A stretch of DNA of 64,000 nucleotides, from positions 558,001 to 622,000 of the forward strand of contig NZ_LT992502.1 of NCBI RefSeq assembly GCF_900324475.1, read 5' to 3'. A program made the position numbers and the translations under genes. This document shows, piece by piece, positions 17,002-26,279 of the stretch. A model generated the notes under the pieces. That model saw nothing but the letters and a program-made list of their open reading frames with translations, searched no databases and was not told the DNA's origin. Position 1 is the stretch's first letter. Every line of letters begins with the position of its first letter. This DNA comes from Enterobacter bugandensis. Lineage in GTDB: Bacteria; Pseudomonadota; Gammaproteobacteria; Enterobacterales; Enterobacteriaceae.

Positions 17002-20000
17002 TTACTGCAGGGCTTCAGCCAGTTCGACTCGCAACACGATGTTGCCGCCTCGATAGTCGACGGCCCCAATTCTCGGGTAGAGGTGCAGGCCGAAATAATC
17101 GACAGGTACCAGTTGTAACGCGGATACGGTCTGTACCACCTGTTGGCGGGCTTCCCGGGGGATCAGTAATTCAGCAAACCCTTCGCGAGAGATCGCCGTG
17201 TGGATCTGCGAAAGCCAGTCGCTGTCTGTCACATCAATCTGCGTCGCAGGTTGCCAGAACAAGGTGCTGAGCAGCAGCCTTTCCGTGAGTTTTGGCCCGT
17301 TATCAAAGGGGTTGTAGTAGCTGAGTATCGACTGGCGGATAGTATTGCCACGCTGCCACAGCATGCCCTGAATCTGGCAAAAACGGTCGAAAATTTTTGT
17401 GACGTTCGCTCCGGGAAGTTCCTGAATTGCCTGAGTATGGGCAAAAATGTTCAGGTTAATTTCATAACCGGCTTTGGCCTCCAGCGCCCGCCATTCGCGC
17501 AGATAGTCCAGCAAGCGCCGATCGTGAGAAAGCTGGCTGCCAGGGCGAAGGATGCGGGTATGCAGCACAGACATAAAGCTGTGAGAAAGCGCAAATCCTT
17601 GTTTTTTTAGCTCAGTACGTAGGTTTCCATTCGCAACCCGACGATCATGATGACTCTCCGCCAAGCGTAAATCGTTCAGCGTCTGCTGCAATGTGGTGTT
17701 TGAAGGGAGTTGCGAGAGCAGTTCGAAGAGATCGTCATCGATCTGCTCGTAGTCGCTGGCGGCAAAGCTACGAATAAACAGATTCAGCAGGGCGACCGGA
17801 TCGCCGTGGAACGCTTCTTCGAGGCGGGTGATAATCCCGCAGCCCCCAGGCTCTGATTCGGTGAGCCAGATATCGAGTTGCTCCCCATCAAGAACGGCGT
17901 CAACAAGCAATCCTCTGTCGTCCACCTCAGGCAGCAACATATGGCTGGTCTGTTTTACGGCACCTGAGAAGGTGCTTATCAACAACGTCTGGAGCCACTG
18001 GCAAAAAGAGGCATTTTGGCTGAGGTCGTCAGTTAACACGGCGCTATGCGTATCAAGCATTGCAAGCAGTTCCGGCTCGTTGAACAGGCTCCTCAACTGC
18101 TGCTGTAGCTCCTGGCGCTCCGCTGAGCCCTCTCCATCTTCGTTGTTTTCAAAAATATTTTCGGCCTGGAACAGCGAATCGGCAATTGTCGCCAGCGACT
18201 CTCTGCCCTCCGGCGTGCGCAGAGCGTGAATTGCATCCGCGAGGGCTGTGCTGCTGACAATTTCTTTGGTCAGCGCCGCTATATAGCACTCGTAGATCCA
18301 GTCCGCGGTGAAACTGTCATATTCAAAACGAGCTTCACTGCTAATACAGTGGCGGAAATAGAGCGTTCTGAGAGACCCGGCTAACTTTGTATCATTCATG
18401 ACCTGCTGATGCAGTGCGGAAGGCAGCGTAAAACTCAACTTCATGCCATCCACCCACTGGCGGGCACCTACTGCGACCGGGTGACCGTTTTCGACCCATC
18501 TAAAATTCACCCAGGCCTGCTGTTTGCTTTTACTCCGCAGCGAAGCGCTGGCGGCGGTGGCATAACGCGTCAGCTCAAGGGGGGTCATATGTTGATGTGT
18601 ATAAAACGTGGCGGACCGCAACACTGTGCTCCATGGCCCCGCGGGGATCGCCATCGCTTCGGCATGGGCATCTGCGGAAAAGTGAGTGTGCCACGTCAAC
18701 TGAGAATTACTCTTCTCCGTCAGATTCTGTTTGAAATCAAGAGCTCGGGTAAGAATTTGCAGAGGACGAATGACTTTTAGCTGCGATGCATCCGCAAGGG
18801 TTACCAGACACTCCGGCTGCCAGGTATCACCAAATGCCTCGTTGATCTCGAAATCGACGTCTGAAACCTGGTTCAGTTGCGGCACAAAATTGTTTGGCAC
18901 CAGCCAATCGGCTTCCAGATCCGAATAAATGGCGTAGCGCTTGGAGATGCGGCCCGGTGCAAACTCCTTCAGGCCTTGAATAAATGGCAGATTTTCATAT
19001 TTCGCAAAGCGGCGTTCAAGCTGGATGCTCAGTTCAGGCAAGTTCAACTCACTGAAGAGGGCTGCTGGAATAAACGAAGGTAGAGGTGAACGCCCCATCG
19101 ATCTGTCTGCGCCGGGAATACCCATCAGCGACCACCGGGTGGTCAATTGGCGCTTCAAGGTCGGGAGCATCTCCATCATGATAGAGCGCGGCGGAGACCA
19201 CATAACGCGCTGAAGTTGCGGCTCGGTTATTTTGAGCGCGTAGAATAAGTATTGTTCCAGTTCCTGCTGAGAGACATTCTTTTCCAGCACGGCGGAAATC
19301 AAAGTGAGTATGCGCTCTAGATGCCCTTGCTGCTCTTTGCTTTTGGGCGGATTGTTCAATAATGACCAGATGTTACTGCCAGGGATCTTCATGCTTAGCC
19401 AGTCCAGAGTTGCCATCGCTGCCTGCATTTTCTGGATATGGATATTGCCTAGAGGAAGCGACTGGCCCTTGATTTCCGGTGTCACTAACTCCTCATAACG
19501 TTGGTACACCACGCGATCGCGACCGAATTCTGACAGCACGACCACCATCCAGGGGCGCATGGTTCTTGAACGCCCGGCACGGCCTTTGCGTTGCAGATAA
19601 GAGGCGACATTGCGCGGTGCTTTATGCTGAATCACTACCCCGACTGAAGGATCGTTAAAGCCGACTTCCAGCGAGGCGGTTGCTACGACAATGTCGGCTT
19701 TAGGATTGACTCCAGCGTCCTGGCTGGATGTCCGCGCCACTATGGCACGATCGTGACCATCAAGAGGATGCCCAATATCGATCACCATTCGCCAATTTTG
19801 ACCGGCAAGGGTCAATGCGTCGAGAGCACCACTGTTTTCGTTACGCTGAGCTGCGAGCGGAGTTTCGTTAGGCAGAAGTTGTTGTCCGCGCGTACGCCAC
19901 CCTTCGGCATCGCAAAGCTGGTGGTAGAGGCGGTTATTGATATCAAGATCGTCGGTAAAGACGAAGGCTTTGCGACCCCAGGTGCCGTGCGACGCGGCTT

Positions 20001-21432
20001 TGCGGGTATCCATAATCCGGCGTGCCAGCATACTGGTTTGGATGGTGGTTGAGAGCAGAGCCGTTTGCGAAACGGGATCGCCCCGCAGTGCCAACAGATA
20101 TTCAGCCCCTTCGTCTACCATCTCCTGGAAAGCGGGCTCAATGAGCATGACATGTTTTTTGTTGGCTCCTACCAAGTCTGCGAAGAACCGCTCAGCATCG
20201 CTCAACGTTGCCGAGAGGCCAACAAAATGCGGGCGGCAGCGCGCCAGTTGCATCCAGCGACGAAGTAGATAGGCAGTTTGCGCGCCGCTGTTGCCTGAAT
20301 AGGTATGGACCTCATCGAGCAAAACCACCGGCGGTGCAATTACGTTCATGCCGACGCCGAACAGATGGCTGGCCTTGTTGTTGCCTAGATGCTGGTTGAG
20401 CATTTCAGTGGTGGTAAACAAAATATCCGGTGGGTTATTCATCAATGAGACGCGGGTGAGCACCACTTCATCTTCACCCACGCTGTGCGTGCAGTGCGTA
20501 CAGCGCAAGATCTCTTTGCCCTGACGGATATCTTCCGCTTTCCAGCGCATTTCGCCTTGGCATTTTGGAGTGCTACAGCGTAGCAGATCAAAAGGAAGAT
20601 CTTTGTCTTTATCAACGTACTGGATGCTGTACGGCGTATCGCCAAAGAATGAGCCAATGCGGATTTTTCGCCCTGAAAGTTTCTGTGCCTGGGTATCCAC
20701 TTCACGGCATTTTACCCAAGTCTCCATAAACTGATCTTTAAGCAACTCTTTACGCGGATAAAGAGCCAGTGAGCGAACCCGCGCCGAGCAATCGCGTTGC
20801 AGATCGTTGATAAGTGACGTTAGAGCAGGCAGATAAAACGCCAGGGTTTTACCGCTGCCAGTGCCAGCACATACGATGGTGGCGGTTGCTTCTTTGGCGT
20901 GTGGGTGGCGGCTGTGAAAATCCCATGCCCTCAGGATGCGTGCCGTCGCCTTGGACTGAAAACCGGCTATGGAGAAATCACCGATAAGCGTTTGCAGGGC
21001 CTGACGTTTAATGTCGTTCATCCACTCAACGTCGGACCATTGATTCAGTACCTCTTCAGCCGGATGTATCCTTGCCGGGTAACTGCGCGGGCGGCGTATA
21101 AAGCGATAGTCAGCCACCAGCGACCGCGTGCGATTCAACTGCTGGCCGCGAAACCACTGGCGCTGATGGCGAAACAGATGAACAGATTCCGCCATACGAG
21201 TGCGATAAAGCCTCATTCCCTGAGTATTGGGGATGCTAAATAACATCGCGGCGTCTTGAAGATCCTGCATCAGCACTTTGCCGTTATCATCAGGAAAATG
21301 GTGGGCAAACAGGGACAGAATATCCGCATCCGTAAAGGCACCTTCCGTGTCTCCCCAGACTAGCAACTCGGCTTCGCGCCCTTCGAGCACGTCCAGCGCC
21401 GCATGCAGACGACTTATATCCTCAACAGTCAT
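17002..21432 (-). CDS. dpdJ: DpdJ, large DEAD/DEAH-box helicase
   Basis: The 1476-residue protein is a superfamily 2 helicase: Walker A in CAGTGSGKT (about residues 188-196), a Cys-rich zinc insert (LRCSTPKCQG and RCTHCTHS, roughly 285-320), DEVH box in LLDEVHTYSG, GLSATLSD (motif III), and motif VI in QRKGRAGRSR. The last ~800 residues are unique to this family and may link to the other Dpd proteins. It resembles DrmA/MrfA-type helicases in the layout of motifs. In Dpd restriction it should translocate on unmodified DNA. It begins 4 bases after dpdI and ends 12 bases before dpdK. Confidence 0.88.
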   Translation of the reverse strand: MTVEDISRLHAALDVLEGREAELLVWGDTEGAFTDADILSLFAHHFPDDNGKVLMQDLQDAAMLFSIPNTQGMRLYRTRMAESVHLFRHQRQWFRGQQLNRTRSLVADYRFIRRPRSYPARIHPAEEVLNQWSDVEWMNDIKRQALQTLIGDFSIAGFQSKATARILRAWDFHSRHPHAKEATATIVCAGTGSGKTLAFYLPALTSLINDLQRDCSARVRSLALYPRKELLKDQFMETWVKCREVDTQAQKLSGRKIRIGSFFGDTPYSIQYVDKDKDLPFDLLRCSTPKCQGEMRWKAEDIRQGKEILRCTHCTHSVGEDEVVLTRVSLMNNPPDILFTTTEMLNQHLGNNKASHLFGVGMNVIAPPVVLLDEVHTYSGNSGAQTAYLLRRWMQLARCRPHFVGLSATLSDAERFFADLVGANKKHVMLIEPAFQEMVDEGAEYLLALRGDPVSQTALLSTTIQTSMLARRIMDTRKAASHGTWGRKAFVFTDDLDINNRLYHQLCDAEGWRTRGQQLLPNETPLAAQRNENSGALDALTLAGQNWRMVIDIGHPLDGHDRAIVARTSSQDAGVNPKADIVVATASLEVGFNDPSVGVVIQHKAPRNVASYLQRKGRAGRSRTMRPWMVVVLSEFGRDRVVYQRYEELVTPEIKGQSLPLGNIHIQKMQAAMATLDWLSMKIPGSNIWSLLNNPPKSKEQQGHLERILTLISAVLEKNVSQQELEQYLFYALKITEPQLQRVMWSPPRSIMMEMLPTLKRQLTTRWSLMGIPGADRSMGRSPLPSFIPAALFSELNLPELSIQLERRFAKYENLPFIQGLKEFAPGRISKRYAIYSDLEADWLVPNNFVPQLNQVSDVDFEINEAFGDTWQPECLVTLADASQLKVIRPLQILTRALDFKQNLTEKSNSQLTWHTHFSADAHAEAMAIPAGPWSTVLRSATFYTHQHMTPLELTRYATAASASLRSKSKQQAWVNFRWVENGHPVAVGARQWVDGMKLSFTLPSALHQQVMNDTKLAGSLRTLYFRHCISSEARFEYDSFTADWIYECYIAALTKEIVSSTALADAIHALRTPEGRESLATIADSLFQAENIFENNEDGEGSAERQELQQQLRSLFNEPELLAMLDTHSAVLTDDLSQNASFCQWLQTLLISTFSGAVKQTSHMLLPEVDDRGLLVDAVLDGEQLDIWLTESEPGGCGIITRLEEAFHGDPVALLNLFIRSFAASDYEQIDDDLFELLSQLPSNTTLQQTLNDLRLAESHHDRRVANGNLRTELKKQGFALSHSFMSVLHTRILRPGSQLSHDRRLLDYLREWRALEAKAGYEINLNIFAHTQAIQELPGANVTKIFDRFCQIQGMLWQRGNTIRQSILSYYNPFDNGPKLTERLLLSTLFWQPATQIDVTDSDWLSQIHTAISREGFAELLIPREARQQVVQTVSALQLVPVDYFGLHLYPRIGAVDYRGGNIVLRVELAEALQ

Positions 21433-21436
21433 GTCA

Positions 21437-22258
21437 CTATTTCCTTGTAATCACAAAGTCTTCCAACATGTCTTCATCTCGAAGCCACTCAAACACTTCT
21501 GTTGTCAATGCGCTCAGCGTTGGTTTGTTTCGCTGCGGGCCATTGATGCGATCAAGGAAGTTCTGCACCGCTTCTGGCCAGTCAGTTTTCATCATGCCGC
21601 GCAGGGTGTTCAGGTGCTCCGCCATTGCCCGGATCTTTGTCACGCTCTCGCCGTTCTCAGGCAAAGGTTGGATCAAGGTGTCAAACTTGTCGCGCAGGCT
21701 TAGGTATTCGTCAGCAATCTCTTTCAGTTTCTCGAGTTTCTGCTGAGCATCGAGGGTTTTGCTGTCTACCTGAATCTGCTGATGCAGGATTTGTTGCCAC
21801 TCTTCCCATGCGTTTTTCAGCTGGTCGCTCAGAGTGCGGTGCAGGCTGAGCGCCTGGCTCACGCAGTTGGTCAGGGAGTCATTCTGAATGATGTCATATG
21901 CTGTAGGTTCCTGCGTTGCGATCACTCCATCCAGCGGTTCATCCGAGGCTTGCGTATCGGCAGCTACTTGGGTCTGATTATTCAGCCAGCGTCTCCACTG
22001 AGACAGCAAGTTATTGACACCGTTAACCACATTTTTGAGTTCATTTCGTTGATCTTCTCTCCAACTGACCCTCAGTTCAGGCGGCAGAAGTTGTAGGGCC
22101 GGGTACTGGTATTTAAGGCGACAATAATGTCCAGCGACGGTGTCAGTTTTTGAGAGCACTACGCCGCATTTCTCAATAATCTGCGTGGCTTTACTTGCTT
22201 GGACGCTTAAATCCAGTTGCTTCTGCATCTCTGCAAGCTGTTGGCGTAATGTACTCAT
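21437..22258 (-). CDS. dpdI: DpdI, helical/coiled-coil Dpd protein
   Basis: This 273-residue protein is almost wholly helical, with heptad-like patterns at the N-terminus (LRQQLAEMQKQLDLSVQASKA) and in the centre (DSKTLDAQQKLEKLKEIADEYLSLRDKFDTL). No catalytic motif is seen, so it is probably a structural link in the restriction complex. The assignment follows its place between dpdH (4-base overlap) and dpdJ (4-base gap), as in the known Dpd operon order. Confidence 0.75.
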   Translation of the reverse strand: MSTLRQQLAEMQKQLDLSVQASKATQIIEKCGVVLSKTDTVAGHYCRLKYQYPALQLLPPELRVSWREDQRNELKNVVNGVNNLLSQWRRWLNNQTQVAADTQASDEPLDGVIATQEPTAYDIIQNDSLTNCVSQALSLHRTLSDQLKNAWEEWQQILHQQIQVDSKTLDAQQKLEKLKEIADEYLSLRDKFDTLIQPLPENGESVTKIRAMAEHLNTLRGMMKTDWPEAVQNFLDRINGPQRNKPTLSALTTEVFEWLRDEDMLEDFVITRK

Positions 22259-25200
22259 TCATTCACTCCAGAGGCGCTGATATCAGCCGCCAGATTTTTC
22301 AGTCGCTCTTCAACTAGCGTGCAGGCATTTTTCAGTTTCGGTGCGTCACCCTTACTGTTTATCTGCTGTAGCGTAAAGCTGATTTTCGATTGAATATTCT
22401 GCCATTGCGCAAGAAGGTTACCGATACGGCTGACGTAATCACCATCCAGATGGGAAATGTCATGCCACAGCATGAAGGCATCTTTCTGTCTGACGAGGGA
22501 ATTAAGCGTGAGCAGCGTGTTCAGGCTGGCCTCTGCGTCTACTCTTAATGCTTCAATTTCACCCAGCAACCATGATGAGTTTCTGATCTGCTCGGATTCC
22601 GAAGGGTAATATTGGGTGCGTACCGCTTCGATAAACATCTGCCACTCATCAAGAAGGGCAATGAAGTCATCCTGATTTTTTATATTTTCAAAGAGTTGTG
22701 CATTTTCGATAGTTGATGCGATCTCTTTGCGGGCTTTCTCTGCCGCACGCTGCACATCCGCTCCAAGCGGTTCCTTCTGGATCTCTCGCAACGCGGAGGT
22801 TACCACTTCGGCTTCAAGTGCTCGGACTGAGGTGAGCCCGGAACTTAATTCAGGGACGGCAACCAGAGAAAGCCATGCGTCGCGGGCGTCGTCCCACCCC
22901 TGAAGTGCTGCCTGCCGGGCTTCAGCCACTTTTATGCTGGAATGTGGTTTCTGGTTGGCCTCGAGTCCGTAGAAACAGAGATCGGATGGGCTTGTTTTGA
23001 TTGTTCGTCCTTGATTCTTACCCTCAGTTCGACCGACGCCTTTCTGCGTCAGGCAAAGTGCATCAATGAGCTCCGTCGGATTTTCTTTGCCAGTCAACAG
23101 GCCCAACAGCAGCGCTTTTTGGTAATGATTACGCAGCGCAGGCTTCAGTTTCCGCGCCCGGGCATGGTTGATTGCAATCTCCGCGGTCTGCGGCACCCAC
23201 CAACTGGCAAAGTTTTCATAGTGGGCGTAGTCTTCCATAGCTTCAGGGTAGCTAAGCCCTTCGCTTAAGTTGGCGTAATGCTGGATACGCAAAATCGCCA
23301 GCGACACGTTGTAGATCTCTATCCTGCGTAGCGGATCGTTGAGGTCTTTGAGTTCATAGAATTTCACAATAGCGTTCGAGGGATCTGAAGCCGCCAGTGG
23401 CAGGCTAATCAAAGGATTACGCTCAATCAGTGAAGGTCGCTCTGCCATACTGGAAAATTCCACTTGGGCATAGAGTTCATAGCAATTGTTAAGTCCTGCG
23501 CGCAGATCACTGGCAATTAATTGAGGTAAAACGGTTTTTTCATCGACCCAGGCTTTGAGATGTTTGATGAAAGCTAGCTCAGATTTCGGTTCAGGTTTAG
23601 GTTCAGGAACTGTAATACCGGTTGGTTTGTTAAGTTTTTCATCATCGTTGCCTCCTGCTGGTGGGGCAGAAATTTTACCGTTAATACGTTCGGCCAACTC
23701 AGTGAGACCAAAAGCTTTTGCTACTCCCGGCGGCAGTTGATTGCAGACTTTTTCCCAAGAGTCGCAGCCATAGCTCCAAAGTGCGGTCAATGACGCTGCA
23801 CTGGTAACTCTGTTTCTGGTTAACTGATTTATGTTGTGAAGTATTTCTGTGCCAACGTCAATTCCTGCAAGGTTCGGCGGTGGAAATAGCCCGCGCTCTG
23901 CCTCAACACGGCAATCACGCAAAATATCCAGCAGGATACGGTTAATCACAATTCGTGGGTTAAAAGTCAGTTGGCCGCTGCTGTCACGGCAGTTTTTATC
24001 AGCCAGCGCACGGATAGCTTCGCGGTTAAACGGGAACAGCGGAACTTGCTGTTTGTCTGTCATACCAAAGTCCTTCAACCATTCCGGCTTTTCTTCGTCT
24101 TGCCAGACAGTCGGCCAATTTGCCTGGTTTTGCGCCCGCGACTGCTTCAGCGCCGTTGCGCCATGGCGCGCTGCATTCAGATAACGACCGCACAGTGACA
24201 CAATACGCCCTTCGTTGTTGTCTCTGTCGGTGTGCTCAATGATCCACTCGTAGCCCGCTCGTGTCATCAGCGTTTCCTGACGCCGTTTGTAGCCCGGATA
24301 GTTATCGGTAACGGCAATAACCGAATGCACCGGGCATAGTGTTTTCACTCCATCACGCATGCCTTCTTCGATCAGACTGTCAATCAGTACATCTTCAATG
24401 GCCGAAATAGCTGCCATATCTTCCACCAAGATCACAAGGCGGCGATCTTGTGCGAGCAACTCACGGCGAATCTGCTGGAACAACTCCTGGAAGTTACCGC
24501 CGTTGAATGTAAAGAGTTTGGCAAATAGTGATTTTAACGCCGCATGCATCGCTTCATTCAGAACGCTTACAGCCTGAATGCGGGCTTTTTCATTATCATG
24601 TTCATCAATACGCGAGTGTCGAATATATTCACGAGCAAGCGACGACAGGTCATCTATGTTGTCTTGGAAAAAGAGATCGGCGGGTGCCAGTTCGTAATTA
24701 TCGTGATCCTCATCCTCCTCTTTAAGCCCATCGCTCATTCGACTGGCGCGTTTATAGAGGCAATGATCTTGTTTGAGCAGATTCAGCTTAAAGTTAGGGT
24801 CAGTAATCAGGTTGCCAATGCCGTTTTCGACTTCTTCAATGATGGCTTCGAGTCGGTTCAGAAGATCTGCCGGGATCTCTTTCCCTTGCGATTCGTAATC
24901 TTGGCCGATCTTCATCGCTTCGTTATACATGCTTTCTAATTGATGAGACATCATGGTCAGCATCAGATCAGCGAGATCTTTAGCGGAGTGTTGTTCAGCC
25001 ACATCATCAACACGCTTACGCGCGTCATCAAAAATTCCACCGTGCAGATTTTTCAGGATCAGCAGCAGAACCTGACGCAGGCTGGCGTTTTTCGGAATAC
25101 GGACAATTTCCCACTGTGCCAGTTCGCCGTTTGCATGCAGATGGCTTTTTAGACGACAGTCAAGCCAGCGCACCAGATGTGATTTCCCCATCCCTGAACG

Positions 25201-25410
25201 GCCGATGAGTGGGATAGCCCGCTCGGTGGTGAGCAGTTGTGTAAACATGTCTTCGTCGCGGAGGGCTACCTGATTGTTGTTAACATCACGACGGGTAAGC
25301 ACCATTGGCTCATGTACCGCTAGTAGTACATCATCCTGCAACTCTTCGGCTTCGTTACGGATGCACTGCTCGATATTTTCAAGTGACGGCCAGTAGTTCA
25401 TGATACTCAT
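22255..25410 (-). CDS. dpdH: DpdH, large P-loop ATPase
   Basis: The 1051-residue protein has a P-loop in PLIGRSGMGKSHLVRWL (about residues 92-100) and a Walker B-like LVILVEDMAAI near residue 330, so it is a STAND/AAA-like ATPase. The long C-terminal region is helical, with a proline/lysine-rich linker near residue 610 (PEPKPEPKSE). In the Dpd set DpdH is one of the restriction genes; the ATPase could act as a switch or DNA loader. It overlaps both neighbours by 4 bases (dpdG upstream, dpdI downstream). Confidence 0.82.
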   Translation of the reverse strand: MSIMNYWPSLENIEQCIRNEAEELQDDVLLAVHEPMVLTRRDVNNNQVALRDEDMFTQLLTTERAIPLIGRSGMGKSHLVRWLDCRLKSHLHANGELAQWEIVRIPKNASLRQVLLLILKNLHGGIFDDARKRVDDVAEQHSAKDLADLMLTMMSHQLESMYNEAMKIGQDYESQGKEIPADLLNRLEAIIEEVENGIGNLITDPNFKLNLLKQDHCLYKRASRMSDGLKEEDEDHDNYELAPADLFFQDNIDDLSSLAREYIRHSRIDEHDNEKARIQAVSVLNEAMHAALKSLFAKLFTFNGGNFQELFQQIRRELLAQDRRLVILVEDMAAISAIEDVLIDSLIEEGMRDGVKTLCPVHSVIAVTDNYPGYKRRQETLMTRAGYEWIIEHTDRDNNEGRIVSLCGRYLNAARHGATALKQSRAQNQANWPTVWQDEEKPEWLKDFGMTDKQQVPLFPFNREAIRALADKNCRDSSGQLTFNPRIVINRILLDILRDCRVEAERGLFPPPNLAGIDVGTEILHNINQLTRNRVTSAASLTALWSYGCDSWEKVCNQLPPGVAKAFGLTELAERINGKISAPPAGGNDDEKLNKPTGITVPEPKPEPKSELAFIKHLKAWVDEKTVLPQLIASDLRAGLNNCYELYAQVEFSSMAERPSLIERNPLISLPLAASDPSNAIVKFYELKDLNDPLRRIEIYNVSLAILRIQHYANLSEGLSYPEAMEDYAHYENFASWWVPQTAEIAINHARARKLKPALRNHYQKALLLGLLTGKENPTELIDALCLTQKGVGRTEGKNQGRTIKTSPSDLCFYGLEANQKPHSSIKVAEARQAALQGWDDARDAWLSLVAVPELSSGLTSVRALEAEVVTSALREIQKEPLGADVQRAAEKARKEIASTIENAQLFENIKNQDDFIALLDEWQMFIEAVRTQYYPSESEQIRNSSWLLGEIEALRVDAEASLNTLLTLNSLVRQKDAFMLWHDISHLDGDYVSRIGNLLAQWQNIQSKISFTLQQINSKGDAPKLKNACTLVEERLKNLAADISASGVNE

Positions 25411-26279
25411 TGTGCGGCCTCCCTGAGACGGACCTGGCTGACTGGGCGAATCTCACCATTGGGCAATTGTAGCGATAATGATGCGGCGTCATCGCTCCCA
25501 ACGATCAGCTGAATTTTCTGGTCGATTTCCAAGCGACGCAGCGCAAGTGATGTGCTGGTGCTGATATTTTTACCTTCCGGAGCAGACCAGTTGCGTTCGC
25601 TCATGATCTCCTGCATTTTTACCCGGAATTCACCGCCGTCCATCATTGGCATCACTTCAGCCATATTGGCCATGAAGGTTTTAATGGAGAGGCTATTTTG
25701 TTCGCCAAAAATCTGCGGCAAAAAGCACTGAATCGCCCGGGTTGGATCGGTATAGTAGTTCTGGTCCGGCGCTAGTTCCAGAAAGCCCAAATAGCGTCCA
25801 TATTCCCTGACCAGCTTTTCGGTATTGGAGTTAACGGTTTCGGTTGGAAGCCATCTTTGCAGTTTTTCAGTGATGATATTTGGGGCCAGCGGTTCCTTGC
25901 CGCCTAATGAGTGCTGCTGAAGATTCATCAAACAGGTTAGCACTCGCCACAATGGTTCACATTCCTTACCTTCAGCGATACCTTTTTCTTTGCAGGCATC
26001 AATGGTGCATTGCAGCACGCGCTGATAGAGCGGACGAGTCTCATTGGGCTGCGGCAGAATCCTCTCTTCTTCCATAGGCCAGAGTCCCAGTCGGCACCAA
26101 AAGGCGAGGTTCTCTCTGATTTTTCCCCAAGCGTTATCGTTAGCGGGCAGGTTATTGGGCCGATAGCGAGCCACAACCGCTTCCGGGGAAAGCGGTGCCT
26201 GGGCATTTTGTACAATGCGATCAAATAAGGGGATCAGCACCAGGCTGCTTCCTGGGTTTGCGTTATTGATGATTGACAT
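25407..26279 (-). CDS. dpdG: DpdG, Dpd restriction protein
   Basis: The start is taken as ATG 26279 (MSIINNANPGSS), which overlaps the dpdF stop by 17 bases; the frame is open further upstream, but those residues would lie inside dpdF and look unnatural. The 290-residue protein appears helical, with a winged-helix-like N-terminus (LFDRIVQNAQAPLSPEAVVARY) and a C-terminus with LRRLEIDQKIQLIVGSDDA. No catalytic motif is seen. Function in Dpd restriction is known only at the gene-cluster level. It is coupled to dpdH by a 4-base overlap. Confidence 0.75.
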   Translation of the reverse strand: MSIINNANPGSSLVLIPLFDRIVQNAQAPLSPEAVVARYRPNNLPANDNAWGKIRENLAFWCRLGLWPMEEERILPQPNETRPLYQRVLQCTIDACKEKGIAEGKECEPLWRVLTCLMNLQQHSLGGKEPLAPNIITEKLQRWLPTETVNSNTEKLVREYGRYLGFLELAPDQNYYTDPTRAIQCFLPQIFGEQNSLSIKTFMANMAEVMPMMDGGEFRVKMQEIMSERNWSAPEGKNISTSTSLALRRLEIDQKIQLIVGSDDAASLSLQLPNGEIRPVSQVRLREAAQ